Shown here one piece after another: positions 32,982 to 42,028 of a stretch of DNA of 45,654 nt; position 1 is the stretch's first letter; every line of letters begins with the position of its first letter. The notes below the pieces were generated by a model. The model had not been told where the DNA came from. It saw nothing but the letters and a program-made list of their open reading frames with translations, and did no database searches. The stretch spans positions 1 through 45,654 of the forward strand of contig JAUIIX010000021.1 in the NCBI GenBank assembly GCA_030431515.1, read 5' to 3'. Made by a program: the position numbers and the translations under genes. The DNA comes from a bacterium. GTDB taxonomy: Bacteria > Bacteroidota > Ignavibacteria > Kapaibacteriales > UBA2268.

Positions 32982-33717
32982 AGTAATCTTTTTTATTATT
33001 TTACTTTTATTTGTTTCATGTTCTCATTATTCTAAATCTTATAAAGGTAAAAAGGTTTATCAGGTAAATGAATTGGATTATTATCCAAAAATTGAATCAA
33101 GTAAAATGAATAGTTTAATAGTTTATCCAAAGTATGCTTTAAAAAATAAGTTAAATGGATTTATATCATTGGATATTTTAATTAATAAAAATGGGGATAT
33201 TGTTGATTATAAAGCTAAATTTCCTTACGAAAAAATCTTTCTAAAGTCGGCAATAGATGCTTTGAGAGAATTTGGAAAAATTGAAATTGGGGTTTTTAAA
33301 GGTGAGAAAGTACCATACTGGGCTAATGTAAAATTTACTTTTTATTATAAAAATTATATTAATTCTATAATAACAAAGCAAAAAGAAGACAAAAGGCATT
33401 ATTTTTATTTAGAGGACAATATTTCTAATAATTCTAAAGTTATGTATCCAGATTTAGATATTAAAGATATACAATCTAAATTTAATTACCCAGAAGAAGC
33501 TCAAAATAAAAGTATTGAAGGATTTGTGATTTTAGACTTATACTTAAATGAAAATGGTAATATTGAGAAAAAAGAAATTCTTTTTAGTGATGACAAAATT
33601 TTAGCAAATTCGGCTTTAAAATCAATAGAAGCATTTACTAAGTTTGAACCTTTAAAAATTAACGGAAATAATGTAGCTTGTTGGTTTAGAATTCCAATTA
33701 AATATGAACTAAATTAG
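32965..33717 (+). CDS. Lipoprotein with two diverged TonB-type domains
   Basis: 250 residues. Signal with lipobox FVSC (IIFLL-type stretch then FVSCSHY), so lipid-anchored and not secreted freely like its neighbours. Two TonB-type domains: ~45-130 (VYPKYALKNKLNGFISLDIL ... VPYWANVKFTFYY) and ~165-250 (FNYPEEAQNKSIEGFVILDL ... ACWFRIPIKYEL). ATG ATG AAG ATG at the start leaves the exact start open. It is the fourth member of the domain-only array and the most diverged. Confidence 0.78.
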   Translation: MMKMNKVIFFIILLLFVSCSHYSKSYKGKKVYQVNELDYYPKIESSKMNSLIVYPKYALKNKLNGFISLDILINKNGDIVDYKAKFPYEKIFLKSAIDALREFGKIEIGVFKGEKVPYWANVKFTFYYKNYINSIITKQKEDKRHYFYLEDNISNNSKVMYPDLDIKDIQSKFNYPEEAQNKSIEGFVILDLYLNENGNIEKKEILFSDDKILANSALKSIEAFTKFEPLKINGNNVACWFRIPIKYELN

Positions 33718-33720
33718 AAA

Positions 33721-34638
33721 ATGAATATGGGAAAAAATATAATAATTATAATTTCGATGCTTATTATTAGTGCTTGTGGTGATAGCAAATACGAAACAAA
33801 AGAGCCAAGCCAAGCAGAAACTATGAACTCTGGTAAACTGAGAGTAGTTGTCGATGAAAGCATCAAATCAATTTTAGATACAGGTATGGTAATGTATCAA
33901 AATGACTATGAAAAAGTGCTATTAACTACCGAATATATGAATGCTCGTAGATCGATGGCGGAACTTTTAGGTGGTTTATCACGTTTAATAATAGTAGCAA
34001 GAGATTATTTGCCTGATGAAGATTCATTAATGAAACTCCATAAAGTAGATAAACACTATAGAATGAAAGTAGCAACAGATGCTTTAGTATTTTTTGCGAA
34101 TAAAGATTATATGATTGATACTTTGAATGAAGCTGAGTTAAAAAGAATATTTCAAGATGGGGAAAGATTATCTAAGATATTTAAGATAAATGGCGAAGCA
34201 AAATATTATATTAATGAAGTTAATTCATCTGAATATTCACACTTCAATAATTATATTTTAGATAAAAAAGAATTAAGAACAAATCTAAATTTTGTAAATA
34301 GTTCTGATGAAGTAAAAGAAAAAGTTCTTGAAGATAAAAATGGAATTGGAATTGCATATTTATCACATATTAATAAAGATGATAGATTTAAAATGATTGA
34401 GATTGGATTTCACGATAGCACTGGTAAATATATGAGACCTGTTCCAGTTCATCAAGCATATTTAGTTCAGGATAGATACCCATATCCAGTAGATTATTGG
34501 GTTTATTTACTCGAAGACAGACGTAACCTACCATTTTGGTTTGGAAGTTACATAGCTAAAGAAAGTAAATATCAAAAAATAATTTTAGAAAAAGGCATAG
34601 TCCCTGAATTTGCGAGAATTCAGTTAGTTACAGAATAA
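33721..34638 (+). CDS. PstS-like substrate-binding lipoprotein
   Basis: 305 residues with signal and lipobox ISAC (MLIISACGDSKYE). Fold of the phosphate-binding PstS type: KLRVVVDESIKSILD at the start, TDALVFFANKDYMIDTLNEAE, LKRIF, and the last lobe YPYPVDYWVYLLED. No ABC-transporter genes adjoin. In Bacteroidota a protein of this type regularly sits between tonB and a TPR gene, so it probably serves the Ton/envelope system rather than phosphate import. It starts 3 nt after the previous gene. Confidence 0.82.
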   Translation: MNMGKNIIIIISMLIISACGDSKYETKEPSQAETMNSGKLRVVVDESIKSILDTGMVMYQNDYEKVLLTTEYMNARRSMAELLGGLSRLIIVARDYLPDEDSLMKLHKVDKHYRMKVATDALVFFANKDYMIDTLNEAELKRIFQDGERLSKIFKINGEAKYYINEVNSSEYSHFNNYILDKKELRTNLNFVNSSDEVKEKVLEDKNGIGIAYLSHINKDDRFKMIEIGFHDSTGKYMRPVPVHQAYLVQDRYPYPVDYWVYLLEDRRNLPFWFGSYIAKESKYQKIILEKGIVPEFARIQLVTE

Positions 34639-34669
34639 AAAATTTATGTTAAATTAACAATAGAGTCTA

Positions 34670-36421
34670 ATGAAAAAAATAATTGTACTACTAGTTTTAG
34701 TTTCTTTCCAATTATACGGACAGACAACTTATGAGCAATTAAACGATTTATATAAACAAAGCAAGTTTTTTGACGCTTCAAAACTTGTAGAAGAGTTTAG
34801 TTCTTCTAACCTCAAAGATTTTAAATCTCAAGTGCTTTGTGGTGATATTTTCTATGATTTAGAAGATTATGATAAAGCATTAAAATATTATTTATTAGCA
34901 GAGAAAATTGACAAAAGAGAATATGAAATTCAATACAAATTAGGTAGAACTTACCATAGATTAGGACAAGATGGCAAAGCATTCGAATATTTAGATGATG
35001 CAATCGATGAAGTTAAAAAGAAAAAAAATATTGAAGCACACATTGAACTTGCAAAAGCTAAAATAAGAGATAAAAATATTAGTGAAGCCGAAATTTGGAT
35101 TAATAGAGCCAAAGACAAAAATAAAAAAGAACCTATTGTTTATATTACTTTAGGAGATTTATATTTTTCTCAAGGTGTTTATGAACTTGCTAAAAATAAT
35201 TATCTTGAAGCTTTACAACTTGATGATAAAAATGTACTTGCTCGTTCTAATTTAGCTGAATCATACTACTGGTTAGCAAATAGAGAATCAGATAGTGACT
35301 TAGCAAATGAATTATTCAAAAAAGCAATTATTGAATACGATTTAGTAGCCGAACTTGATCCATTCAACGCAAAAGCATTTTTTCAAACTGGAAAAGTATT
35401 ATTTTGGGCATCAAGATTTGAAGATGCAGCACCTAAATTAAACAGAGCTGTTTCTCTAAACCCTGAGAACAAATTAGCAAGATGGTTATTGGCTCAGTCA
35501 CTAAGTAACTTAAATAGATGTGATAGTGCAGCACAACACTTAGAATGGGTATCTAATAACATTGATTCAGTAAAAGTTAAAGCTCAGTTGTTACTTGCTC
35601 GTTGTTTTTCTGCAAATGGTGAAAGTATGAAAGCAGTTGCACAGTATGAGAAAATCAAACAAGATACAACTCTTGATGTAATTGACATGAAAAGATTTGG
35701 TAACGCTGCCTTTTTATCAGAAGACACAGTTAAAGCAGTTAGTATTTTTGAAGAAACTATTGCTATGAACCCATCTTCTTCTTGCGATTTGATGCTTTTA
35801 TTAGGTCAACTTTACTATGTGAAAAAAGACTACAATAATGCAATTAATAAATTTGTTCAGAGAATAGAAACTCCAGAGTGTGAAGATGGAAAAGAAAAAG
35901 CAATTTACTTCGCTGGATTATCTTCTTTATTTTATGCAAATGAAGAAGGAATTGCAACTGAGGAAAAAACATTAAGATTAGATAAAGCAGCTAAATATTT
36001 CGGTCAAGCAATTGCTTTAGATTCTACTGACTTACGTTCTATGGTGTTTATGGGCGACGTTTACGCAGCCAAAAACGATCTTGAAGCAGCAGGTGCTCAA
36101 TATGAACTTGTTATTGAAAAAGCATTGCAAGACCCAGAAAAATTCAGCCAACAGTTAAGACAATCATTCGCTAAAATTTGTGGAATGTATTTAGAAAACA
36201 AAAAATTTGATGGTGCTATTAAATACGGAACTTTATGGTCAGAAAATCAACCTGACTCTGAGTATGGTCCTCTTTATGTAGCGATTGCATATCAAAATAA
36301 ATATGTAAATTCACAAAATGATGCTGATAAAAAAGGTGCTTGCGATTGGTATAAAAAAGTACTTGATGTTAATCCTAAAAATGCTACTGCTAAGAAAAAT
36401 AGAGATGCTTTAGGTTGTTAA
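34670..36421 (+). CDS. Exported tetratricopeptide-repeat protein
   Basis: 583 residues with a signal peptide (MKKIIVLLVLVSFQLYGQ) and then TPR units along the whole length, for example YDKALKYYLLAEKIDKREYE, YELAKNNYLEALQLDDKN, FEDAAPKLNRAVSLNPENK and AAKYFGQAIALDSTD. TPR solenoids bind protein partners; as last gene of the exbBD-tonB-PstS-like cluster it probably scaffolds an envelope complex. Normal start with no overlap. Confidence 0.88.
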   Translation: MKKIIVLLVLVSFQLYGQTTYEQLNDLYKQSKFFDASKLVEEFSSSNLKDFKSQVLCGDIFYDLEDYDKALKYYLLAEKIDKREYEIQYKLGRTYHRLGQDGKAFEYLDDAIDEVKKKKNIEAHIELAKAKIRDKNISEAEIWINRAKDKNKKEPIVYITLGDLYFSQGVYELAKNNYLEALQLDDKNVLARSNLAESYYWLANRESDSDLANELFKKAIIEYDLVAELDPFNAKAFFQTGKVLFWASRFEDAAPKLNRAVSLNPENKLARWLLAQSLSNLNRCDSAAQHLEWVSNNIDSVKVKAQLLLARCFSANGESMKAVAQYEKIKQDTTLDVIDMKRFGNAAFLSEDTVKAVSIFEETIAMNPSSSCDLMLLLGQLYYVKKDYNNAINKFVQRIETPECEDGKEKAIYFAGLSSLFYANEEGIATEEKTLRLDKAAKYFGQAIALDSTDLRSMVFMGDVYAAKNDLEAAGAQYELVIEKALQDPEKFSQQLRQSFAKICGMYLENKKFDGAIKYGTLWSENQPDSEYGPLYVAIAYQNKYVNSQNDADKKGACDWYKKVLDVNPKNATAKKNRDALGC

Positions 36422-36503
36422 TTTTTCTTGAATTACATTTACTTTATCTATTTTTATAAAATTATGTAATGTATAGAAAAGTTCATCACTAAATAATAAA
36501 TCT

Positions 36504-36530
36504 GTAGGGGCAATTCATGAATTGCCCCTA
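36504..36530. repeat. Perfect GTAGGGG palindrome, probable terminator
   Basis: TAGGGGCAATTCA (36505-36517) followed directly by its exact reverse complement TGAATTGCCCCTA, preceded by G, so it begins GTAG. GC-rich in an AT-rich gap after the TPR gene and followed by TATTTGTTT. May end transcription of the Ton cluster. Same GTAG start as the palindromes at 2790 and 38875. Confidence 0.7.
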
Positions 36531-36587
36531 TATTTGTTTAAAATTATTATTTCTTAACTTGTTGATAAGCCAAATTAATAGGAATTT

Positions 36588-37364
36588 TTGGAAAGAATAA
36601 AACCATATAAATCACTTGGACAGAATTTTTTAACTGATATGAATATCAGAAAGAAAATTGTAGATGCACTCGATATTCAACCAGATGATAATATAATCGA
36701 AATTGGACCAGGAACTGGTGCTTTAACTGAGTTAATCCTCGAACATGATATTGATTACACTGGCATTGAAATTGACAAAAGAGCAGTTGAGATCATTGGG
36801 AAAATGTGTGCTAAACATAAATCTGCAAGAGTAATTAACGAAGATATATTAAAAACTGATTCCGAAATAATTAAAAGCAATACTAAAGTAGTTGGAAATT
36901 TACCTTACTATATCACAAGTAGCATCATATTCAAAATACTTGAAGCTAAAGAAAAACCAATTACTTCAATATTTATGGTGCAAAAGGAAGTTGGAATTAG
37001 AATAGCAGGAAAGCAAAATACTCGCGATAACGGAATACTCGCTATAGCGATTTCATTACTCGGACAATCTAAAATATTATTTGATGTATCACCAAATTGC
37101 TTTTTTCCAAAACCAAAAGTAACATCTTCAGTTATTCAAATTTCATTTCATCGTGAACTTGATAATTTTAAAGAAGTAATGGCTTTAGTAAAAATGGCAT
37201 TTAATCAAAGAAGAAAGACCTTGTCAAATTCAATTAGTGCATACTTGAGCGATATTGATAAAAGTAAATTTACAGATATTCTCGGAAAAAGAGCAGAGCA
37301 ATTATCTGCCGATGATTTCATTGATTTATTAAATAGAATAAATGCTGAAAAAAATAATAAATAA
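36588..37364 (+). CDS. rsmA: 16S rRNA (A1518/A1519) dimethyltransferase
   Basis: 258 residues from a TTG start (MERIKPYKSLGQNFL) with TAGGA upstream. KsgA/RsmA dimethylates two adjacent adenines in helix 45 of 16S rRNA late in 30S assembly. KSLGQNFLTD, SAM motif IIEIGPGTGALTELIL, acidic ITGIEIDKRA-like strand, and catalytic NLPYYITSSII are present, then AFNQRRKTLSNS. Its last 23 nt overlap the PAP2 gene. Confidence 0.93.
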   Translation: MERIKPYKSLGQNFLTDMNIRKKIVDALDIQPDDNIIEIGPGTGALTELILEHDIDYTGIEIDKRAVEIIGKMCAKHKSARVINEDILKTDSEIIKSNTKVVGNLPYYITSSIIFKILEAKEKPITSIFMVQKEVGIRIAGKQNTRDNGILAIAISLLGQSKILFDVSPNCFFPKPKVTSSVIQISFHRELDNFKEVMALVKMAFNQRRKTLSNSISAYLSDIDKSKFTDILGKRAEQLSADDFIDLLNRINAEKNNK

Positions 37365-38262
37365 ATTAATTCATCAGTTTACCTCTGGAGAAATCTACAC
37401 AATTTTAACTATTTTATTATTTAATTTAGTTGTTATTTATTGTTTATTTATTGATTTTTCAATTTATAAAACATTTTTATTTAATTCATTTTTAATATTA
37501 ATTGTATTTTTTGCGTCATCTTATTTTAATAAAAAAAATAATTTTGGAGTAATCCGACAAATATATTTAGTTCCTTTTATCTTCTTAGTTTACAGCAATG
37601 TAAAAAGTATAATTCACGTATTATTTGAAAGAGATTTTGACTCATATTTAATTCAAATTGATAATTTTATTTTCGGAACTCAACCAGCATTGTTATTAGA
37701 AAATATTATAAATCCTTACCTAACAGAATATTTGCAAATCTCTTATTTCTTGTTTTTCTTTTTACCTATTATTCATTTAATTGAATTATCTAAAAAACAA
37801 AATACAGCAAATTTTGAAGAATTAACTCGCAATATTCTATTTGGATTTTACTTTTCTTACTTACTTTATTTATTTATTCCTGCAATAGGACCGAGATTTA
37901 CAGTCTTTGATTTTAGCACTTTAAGTTTAGAATTGCCTGGCGTTTTCATTACCGAATATCTAAGAGGAATAGTCAATGTAGGTGGCGGTATTCCAATTGA
38001 TTCGCTTAACCCGATGGCAGATGTTAACCGCGATTGTATGCCCAGCGGACATACGATGATGACCTTAATAAATATATATTTTGCTTATAAATTCAAATCT
38101 AAATTGCGATTCTTTTATTATATTATCGGCTTTAGTCTTATCTTTGCAACTATCTATTTACGTTATCATTATTTTATAGATATTATTGCTGGTATTTTAT
38201 TTGCTTATATAAGCATAGTTTTAGAAAAGAAAATTTTCACAAAAATCAAAAAGAATGTCTGA
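37342..38262 (+). CDS. PAP2-superfamily membrane phosphatase/transferase
   Basis: 306 residues with about six membrane helices. The PAP2 signature is visible in its last two parts: CMPSGHTMM, and LRYHYFIDIIAG (catalytic His, then Asp). The first basic motif is less clear (AIGPRF). The long amino-terminal membrane part and the 'PSGH...RYHYxxD' spacing recall the AUR1/inositolphosphotransferase-like branch, so it may move a lipid phosphate head group. It overlaps rsmA by 23 nt and the next gene by 8 nt, hence one operon. Confidence 0.85.
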   Translation: MLKKIINKLIHQFTSGEIYTILTILLFNLVVIYCLFIDFSIYKTFLFNSFLILIVFFASSYFNKKNNFGVIRQIYLVPFIFLVYSNVKSIIHVLFERDFDSYLIQIDNFIFGTQPALLLENIINPYLTEYLQISYFLFFFLPIIHLIELSKKQNTANFEELTRNILFGFYFSYLLYLFIPAIGPRFTVFDFSTLSLELPGVFITEYLRGIVNVGGGIPIDSLNPMADVNRDCMPSGHTMMTLINIYFAYKFKSKLRFFYYIIGFSLIFATIYLRYHYFIDIIAGILFAYISIVLEKKIFTKIKKNV

Positions 38263-38878
38263 TTACTACTTTACTATTGAAGAACGAACTGAATTTGAAA
38301 TTAAAATAAATAAATCAAGATTTATTGCTAATGTTATTCCTGTAAATAATGTAGAAGAAGCAAAAGAAGAATACGACAAAATCAAAAAGAAATATTATGA
38401 TGCTTCCCATAATTGCTTTGCGTGGAGATTTGGCGAATCTGGACTTGATTTCCGTTATTCTGATGATGGCGAACCAAAAAACAGTGCTGGCAAACCAATT
38501 TTATTTACAATTTCAAAATATGACTTTAGTGATATATTAGTAGTTGTAACACGCTTTTTTGGTGGCAAAAAGTTAGGAGTTGGTGGTTTAGTAAGAGCAT
38601 ACTCAGAAGCCGCAGAAGAAGCCCTAAAACTCTGCACCAAAAAGCAAATAGACATCACTCAAAAAGTAAAAGTCTTCACTACTTATGAAGACTTAAATAC
38701 AATCAAATCTTTACTTGATACTTATGCAGTATCCAGCGAAGAATTTTACACAGATTTAATCGATATTACAGCACATATCCCAGTTAGCAAAGTCGATGAA
38801 TTTACCGACCAAATCACACAAAAGACAAACGCTCGTTCTGGCTTTCGGGTTTTAAAAAGTGATAAATCAAAAATGTAG
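38255..38878 (+). CDS. YigZ/IMPACT-family protein
   Basis: 207 residues. Amino-terminal UPF0029 domain with KSRFIANVIPV, HNCFAWRFG, RYSDDGEPKNSAGKPIL and the glycine-rich FFGGKKLGVGGLVRAYSEAA; a small ferredoxin-like carboxy domain follows. Bacterial YigZ proteins have uncertain roles tied to translation or peptide metabolism, and the eukaryotic IMPACT/YIH1 relative regulates Gcn2. The stop codon TAG lies inside the palindrome that follows. Last gene of the rsmA operon. Confidence 0.9.
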   Translation: MSDYYFTIEERTEFEIKINKSRFIANVIPVNNVEEAKEEYDKIKKKYYDASHNCFAWRFGESGLDFRYSDDGEPKNSAGKPILFTISKYDFSDILVVVTRFFGGKKLGVGGLVRAYSEAAEEALKLCTKKQIDITQKVKVFTTYEDLNTIKSLLDTYAVSSEEFYTDLIDITAHIPVSKVDEFTDQITQKTNARSGFRVLKSDKSKM

Positions 38879-38902
38879 TGAACGCAAATTTGCGTTCACT
38901 AC
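38875..38902. repeat. Perfect 28-nt GTAGTG palindrome between convergent genes
   Basis: GTAGTGAACGCAAA followed at once by its exact reverse complement TTTGCGTTCACTAC. It holds the stop codon of the yigZ-type gene and lies 7 nt from the stop of the convergent cargo gene. Likely a REP-like element also serving as a two-way terminator. Confidence 0.75.
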
Positions 38903-38909
38903 TGTTAAT

Positions 38910-41225
38910 CTACTCAATTATTATCGATTCGCTTTTATTTGCGTCTCCAAGTTTGAAGTTAATCAAATATGCACCAGATATATAACCTTTTGTATTGACT
39001 TCTACTTCTCCCATACTGTCATCTAAAAAAGATAATTTATAGTCAGTCAAATGATAAATCTTACCACTGCTAATATTAATTAATTCAAGTTTTAATTTTG
39101 ATAAATCAGCAGAGTTATTAATATAAAACTTCATTTTCAACCTATCTTTAACAGGATTAGGGTAAGGTGGATAAGTCCAAATAGAAGGGGGTTTCAAAAT
39201 TTCTACCGATGATATCAAAGATTTATCTTCAATAGGAATATAAATATTATTCATATCATAATAATAAATCGAACTCTCACCAAACAGAGCTTTAATATTA
39301 ACTATTCTTTTTTGAAACTGTTTTAAAGTATCAACAATTATTATATCATTTTCAATTTTTAGCTTCACCTCAAAATAGTGTCCTTTAATTTCAGAATTTT
39401 GCTGTGTAGCAAAAATATGTTCATAAATTAAATCTTCAAAGTACTTAAAGTTTTTGTTATGATGAAATTCTGTAGATCCAAAAGACCTATATATTCTTTC
39501 ATCTTTAAACTCAAAAGGATCGTAAATATACCTGAATTTATTTGAACCATCCAATTTCTCAAATTCAACAATTTTAGTGTCTGATGTCCCTACAAACAAG
39601 TAATATTTACCATTTTTACTCTTTACAAAATTATAAACACTTGAATATCCATTAAAAGTATCATTAAAAACTAATTCCCAGTTAATACATGCGTCAGTAC
39701 ATTTGTAAATGAAATGTCTTTTAGAGCTTCGTTTATTATATCCGTATAGCCATATTATATCATCTTCAAAATAAAAATTTAAAAAATTTACATCAACGAA
39801 ATGGTCTATTTCAGATATTTTACTTATACTTAAATCTTTGTCTAGCTTAAAAATTTCAAGTTTTTGATCTTTATCATTTTGTCTACATAAATAAATATCA
39901 TTTTTTATTTTTCTGATAACTTTAAATTTTTCAGCATCTCCTAAGTTAGTATCTAATTTTATTAAATTTGTAAAATTATTATAAGTCAAAAAAATGTTAA
40001 TTGGTCTAAAATTAATGATTTCATTTTGTCTTGCATTGACAAGTGCAATAGAAGTGTCTTTAGTTAATGGATAAATTATTGGATTACCATAAAAAGTGTA
40101 GTTGATTGTGGATGTATCAATAAAATAAAAATCAGAATGAAAAAATGTTTTTCCACCATTTGTTGTTTTAATAATATTACCACCTTTTCCATTATAATTC
40201 ATATGAGAAGGACAAATCCAATTCAGTGAATCATAAAAAACTGGGATTTGTGTAGATTCTTTTGAAAAATTAGATAAAATTTCAAATTTATTGTCTGTTA
40301 ATTTTACAATAGTCTTATTATAAGATGTTAATAATATAGATTTAGAATCAGCACTTGAGCATAAGATTCTATAATCACCTGGAACCATTCCTATTTTTGA
40401 ATGAATATTTGAATCAATGATTTTGTTTTCAACTTTAGAATATTCTTTAATGTAAATTTCGAGTGAATCACCATTATAATTTATAAAATAATAGTTGTCG
40501 TTTTGTTTAACCAAATCAAAAATTACTTGTTCTTTCACATCATAAAAATCCCAAGATAAATCTGAATTTAATTCTGAAAAAGTTGAATTGTTAAAAACAA
40601 CTAATTCATTTTGAGTTCTTTTTAGATTGAATTTTGAATTATCATTAGTTTTAGGCAAATCAATTTCCTGCCAATCAATTCCGTTGTTATCACTTACTAA
40701 TAAACTATTCAAATTATTATTTTGAGTTGAAACAATAAGTTTATCTTCAATTGACTCTAATTTTGAAGCGAGACCTTCAAAAATATAAATTTTACTCCAA
40801 TTTTCACCAAAATCATAAGAAACAAATAACTCATTAGAATTTGATATAACAAATATTTTACTATCTAAATAAATAATTTGGTTTAGATTATCATTATTAA
40901 CTTTAATAATTTTCCATTTTTTTCCTTTATTTGAGGAAGTTATCACTTCCCCACCAGATGTACAACCATATAGAATTCCATCATTATACTTCATATCATT
41001 AATGAAATTATGAGTTCCTATAAATTCTTGTTCCCAAGACATACCACCATCATAAGTTCTAAGAACACCACCATTATCACCATAAAAAATATATTCTTCA
41101 TCAGCAATAACTAATGATTTCATTATATTATTAGATATATTATAGTATTTTTGGAAAACATCAAATTCACTTGATTTAAGAATATTAATATTCAACAGGA
41201 CAAAAAGTATTAATAATATCTTCAT
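38910..41225 (-). CDS. T9SS-exported beta-propeller protein
   Basis: 771 residues from the ATG at 41225 (MKILLILFVLLNINILKSSE, a signal peptide; AGGGG before it). An in-frame ATG at 41282 would lie upstream of the predicted transcription start and ahead of the signal, so it is rejected. The body has repeated Asp-box/BNR-like motifs: TYDGGMSWEQ, SSNKGKKWKI, YDFGENWSK, DNNGIDWQE, TTNGGKTFF, typical of beta-propellers. The end is a type IX sorting domain (PPYPNPVKDRLKMKF ... GAYLINFKLGD). It should be sent to the cell surface or released. An ECF-type promoter precedes it. Confidence 0.88.
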   Translation of the reverse strand: MKILLILFVLLNINILKSSEFDVFQKYYNISNNIMKSLVIADEEYIFYGDNGGVLRTYDGGMSWEQEFIGTHNFINDMKYNDGILYGCTSGGEVITSSNKGKKWKIIKVNNDNLNQIIYLDSKIFVISNSNELFVSYDFGENWSKIYIFEGLASKLESIEDKLIVSTQNNNLNSLLVSDNNGIDWQEIDLPKTNDNSKFNLKRTQNELVVFNNSTFSELNSDLSWDFYDVKEQVIFDLVKQNDNYYFINYNGDSLEIYIKEYSKVENKIIDSNIHSKIGMVPGDYRILCSSADSKSILLTSYNKTIVKLTDNKFEILSNFSKESTQIPVFYDSLNWICPSHMNYNGKGGNIIKTTNGGKTFFHSDFYFIDTSTINYTFYGNPIIYPLTKDTSIALVNARQNEIINFRPINIFLTYNNFTNLIKLDTNLGDAEKFKVIRKIKNDIYLCRQNDKDQKLEIFKLDKDLSISKISEIDHFVDVNFLNFYFEDDIIWLYGYNKRSSKRHFIYKCTDACINWELVFNDTFNGYSSVYNFVKSKNGKYYLFVGTSDTKIVEFEKLDGSNKFRYIYDPFEFKDERIYRSFGSTEFHHNKNFKYFEDLIYEHIFATQQNSEIKGHYFEVKLKIENDIIIVDTLKQFQKRIVNIKALFGESSIYYYDMNNIYIPIEDKSLISSVEILKPPSIWTYPPYPNPVKDRLKMKFYINNSADLSKLKLELINISSGKIYHLTDYKLSFLDDSMGEVEVNTKGYISGAYLINFKLGDANKSESIIIE

Positions 41226-41267
41226 AAAAACCCCTTTTTTGAAAATTTGTAAATTTACTTTACAAAT

Positions 41268-41294
41268 AGACACATCAAACATAAAAAAAGTTAC
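41268..41294 (-). promoter_or_regulatory. ECF-type promoter of the T9SS cargo gene
   Basis: On the minus strand, GTAACTTTTTTT (GTAAC at 41294-41290) and TGTGTCTATT (GTCT at 41271-41268), spacer 18 nt. Same elements as before the ECF sigma gene and exbD2. It places the start of transcription near 41261, downstream of the ATG at 41282. Confidence 0.72.
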
Positions 41295-41434
41295 ACTTTG
41301 GTAAAAAATATTTTTATAACAATTGAAATATTAATGTAAGATTATTCGAAAATAATAAATTTTTTAAAAAAAATAAAATAATTTTACAATAAGAAATAGT
41401 TAGCATCGTTAATATTGTCATAACAACTACATTT

Positions 41435-41887
41435 ATGGAAAATTTAGAAAAGTATGATTTAAATGATTCTTTTGCGTTCTTAATATCGAGAACTCATTCA
41501 GCAATGAATCGAAGACTTTTAAAGAATTTTAAGGATAATAATCATCCTTTATCAAGCGAACAATACACTGTTATGCTACATCTTTGGGATAAAGACAAAA
41601 GATGCCAAAGAGAGCTTTGTTGTGCTACTGGCAAAGATAAACCGGGTATAACTCGAATTATCGATAAATTAGAACAACTTGGCTATGTTGAGAGAATCGA
41701 TGATAGCATTGATAGAAGAATGAAATTAGTTCAACTAACGGAAACTGGTAGAGCATTAGAAGAAAAATCTAATGAACTCGCACTTAAAACTTTAAAAGAA
41801 TTCCTCGAAGACGTTGAATGTAAAGACTTTGATTTAGTAAAGTCTGTATTAAGAAAAGTAATAGAAAAATTTGAAGTCTTAGAATAA
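41435..41887 (+). CDS. MarR-family transcriptional regulator
   Basis: 150 residues. Winged-helix DNA-binding domain: LSSEQYTVMLHLWDKDK, ELCCATGKDKPGITRIIDKL (recognition helix) and the wing DDSIDRRMKLVQLTETG. Dimerisation helices lie at both ends. Two Cys in ELCCATG might allow redox sensing as in some MarR members, but this is inference. It sits 141 nt before a yceI gene on the same strand, a pairing common in Bacteroidota, and may control it. Confidence 0.92.
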   Translation: MENLEKYDLNDSFAFLISRTHSAMNRRLLKNFKDNNHPLSSEQYTVMLHLWDKDKRCQRELCCATGKDKPGITRIIDKLEQLGYVERIDDSIDRRMKLVQLTETGRALEEKSNELALKTLKEFLEDVECKDFDLVKSVLRKVIEKFEVLE

Positions 41888-42028
41888 ATTTATCAACTCA
41901 AATAAAACGAAATATTATGATAGATTTAATTTATCGTAACAGAATTTTATTGCATTTATTAAATGTAGATTAAATAGAAACTTAGAAAAACAATTATTTT
42001 TTAAAACAATAAATCTCAAGGATATATT

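Noticed and set aside
41226-41282. Extra amino-terminal 19 residues of the beta-propeller protein (ATG at 41282)
   Set aside because: The -10 of the predicted promoter lies downstream of that ATG, the added residues precede the signal peptide, and AGGGG fits the ATG at 41225.
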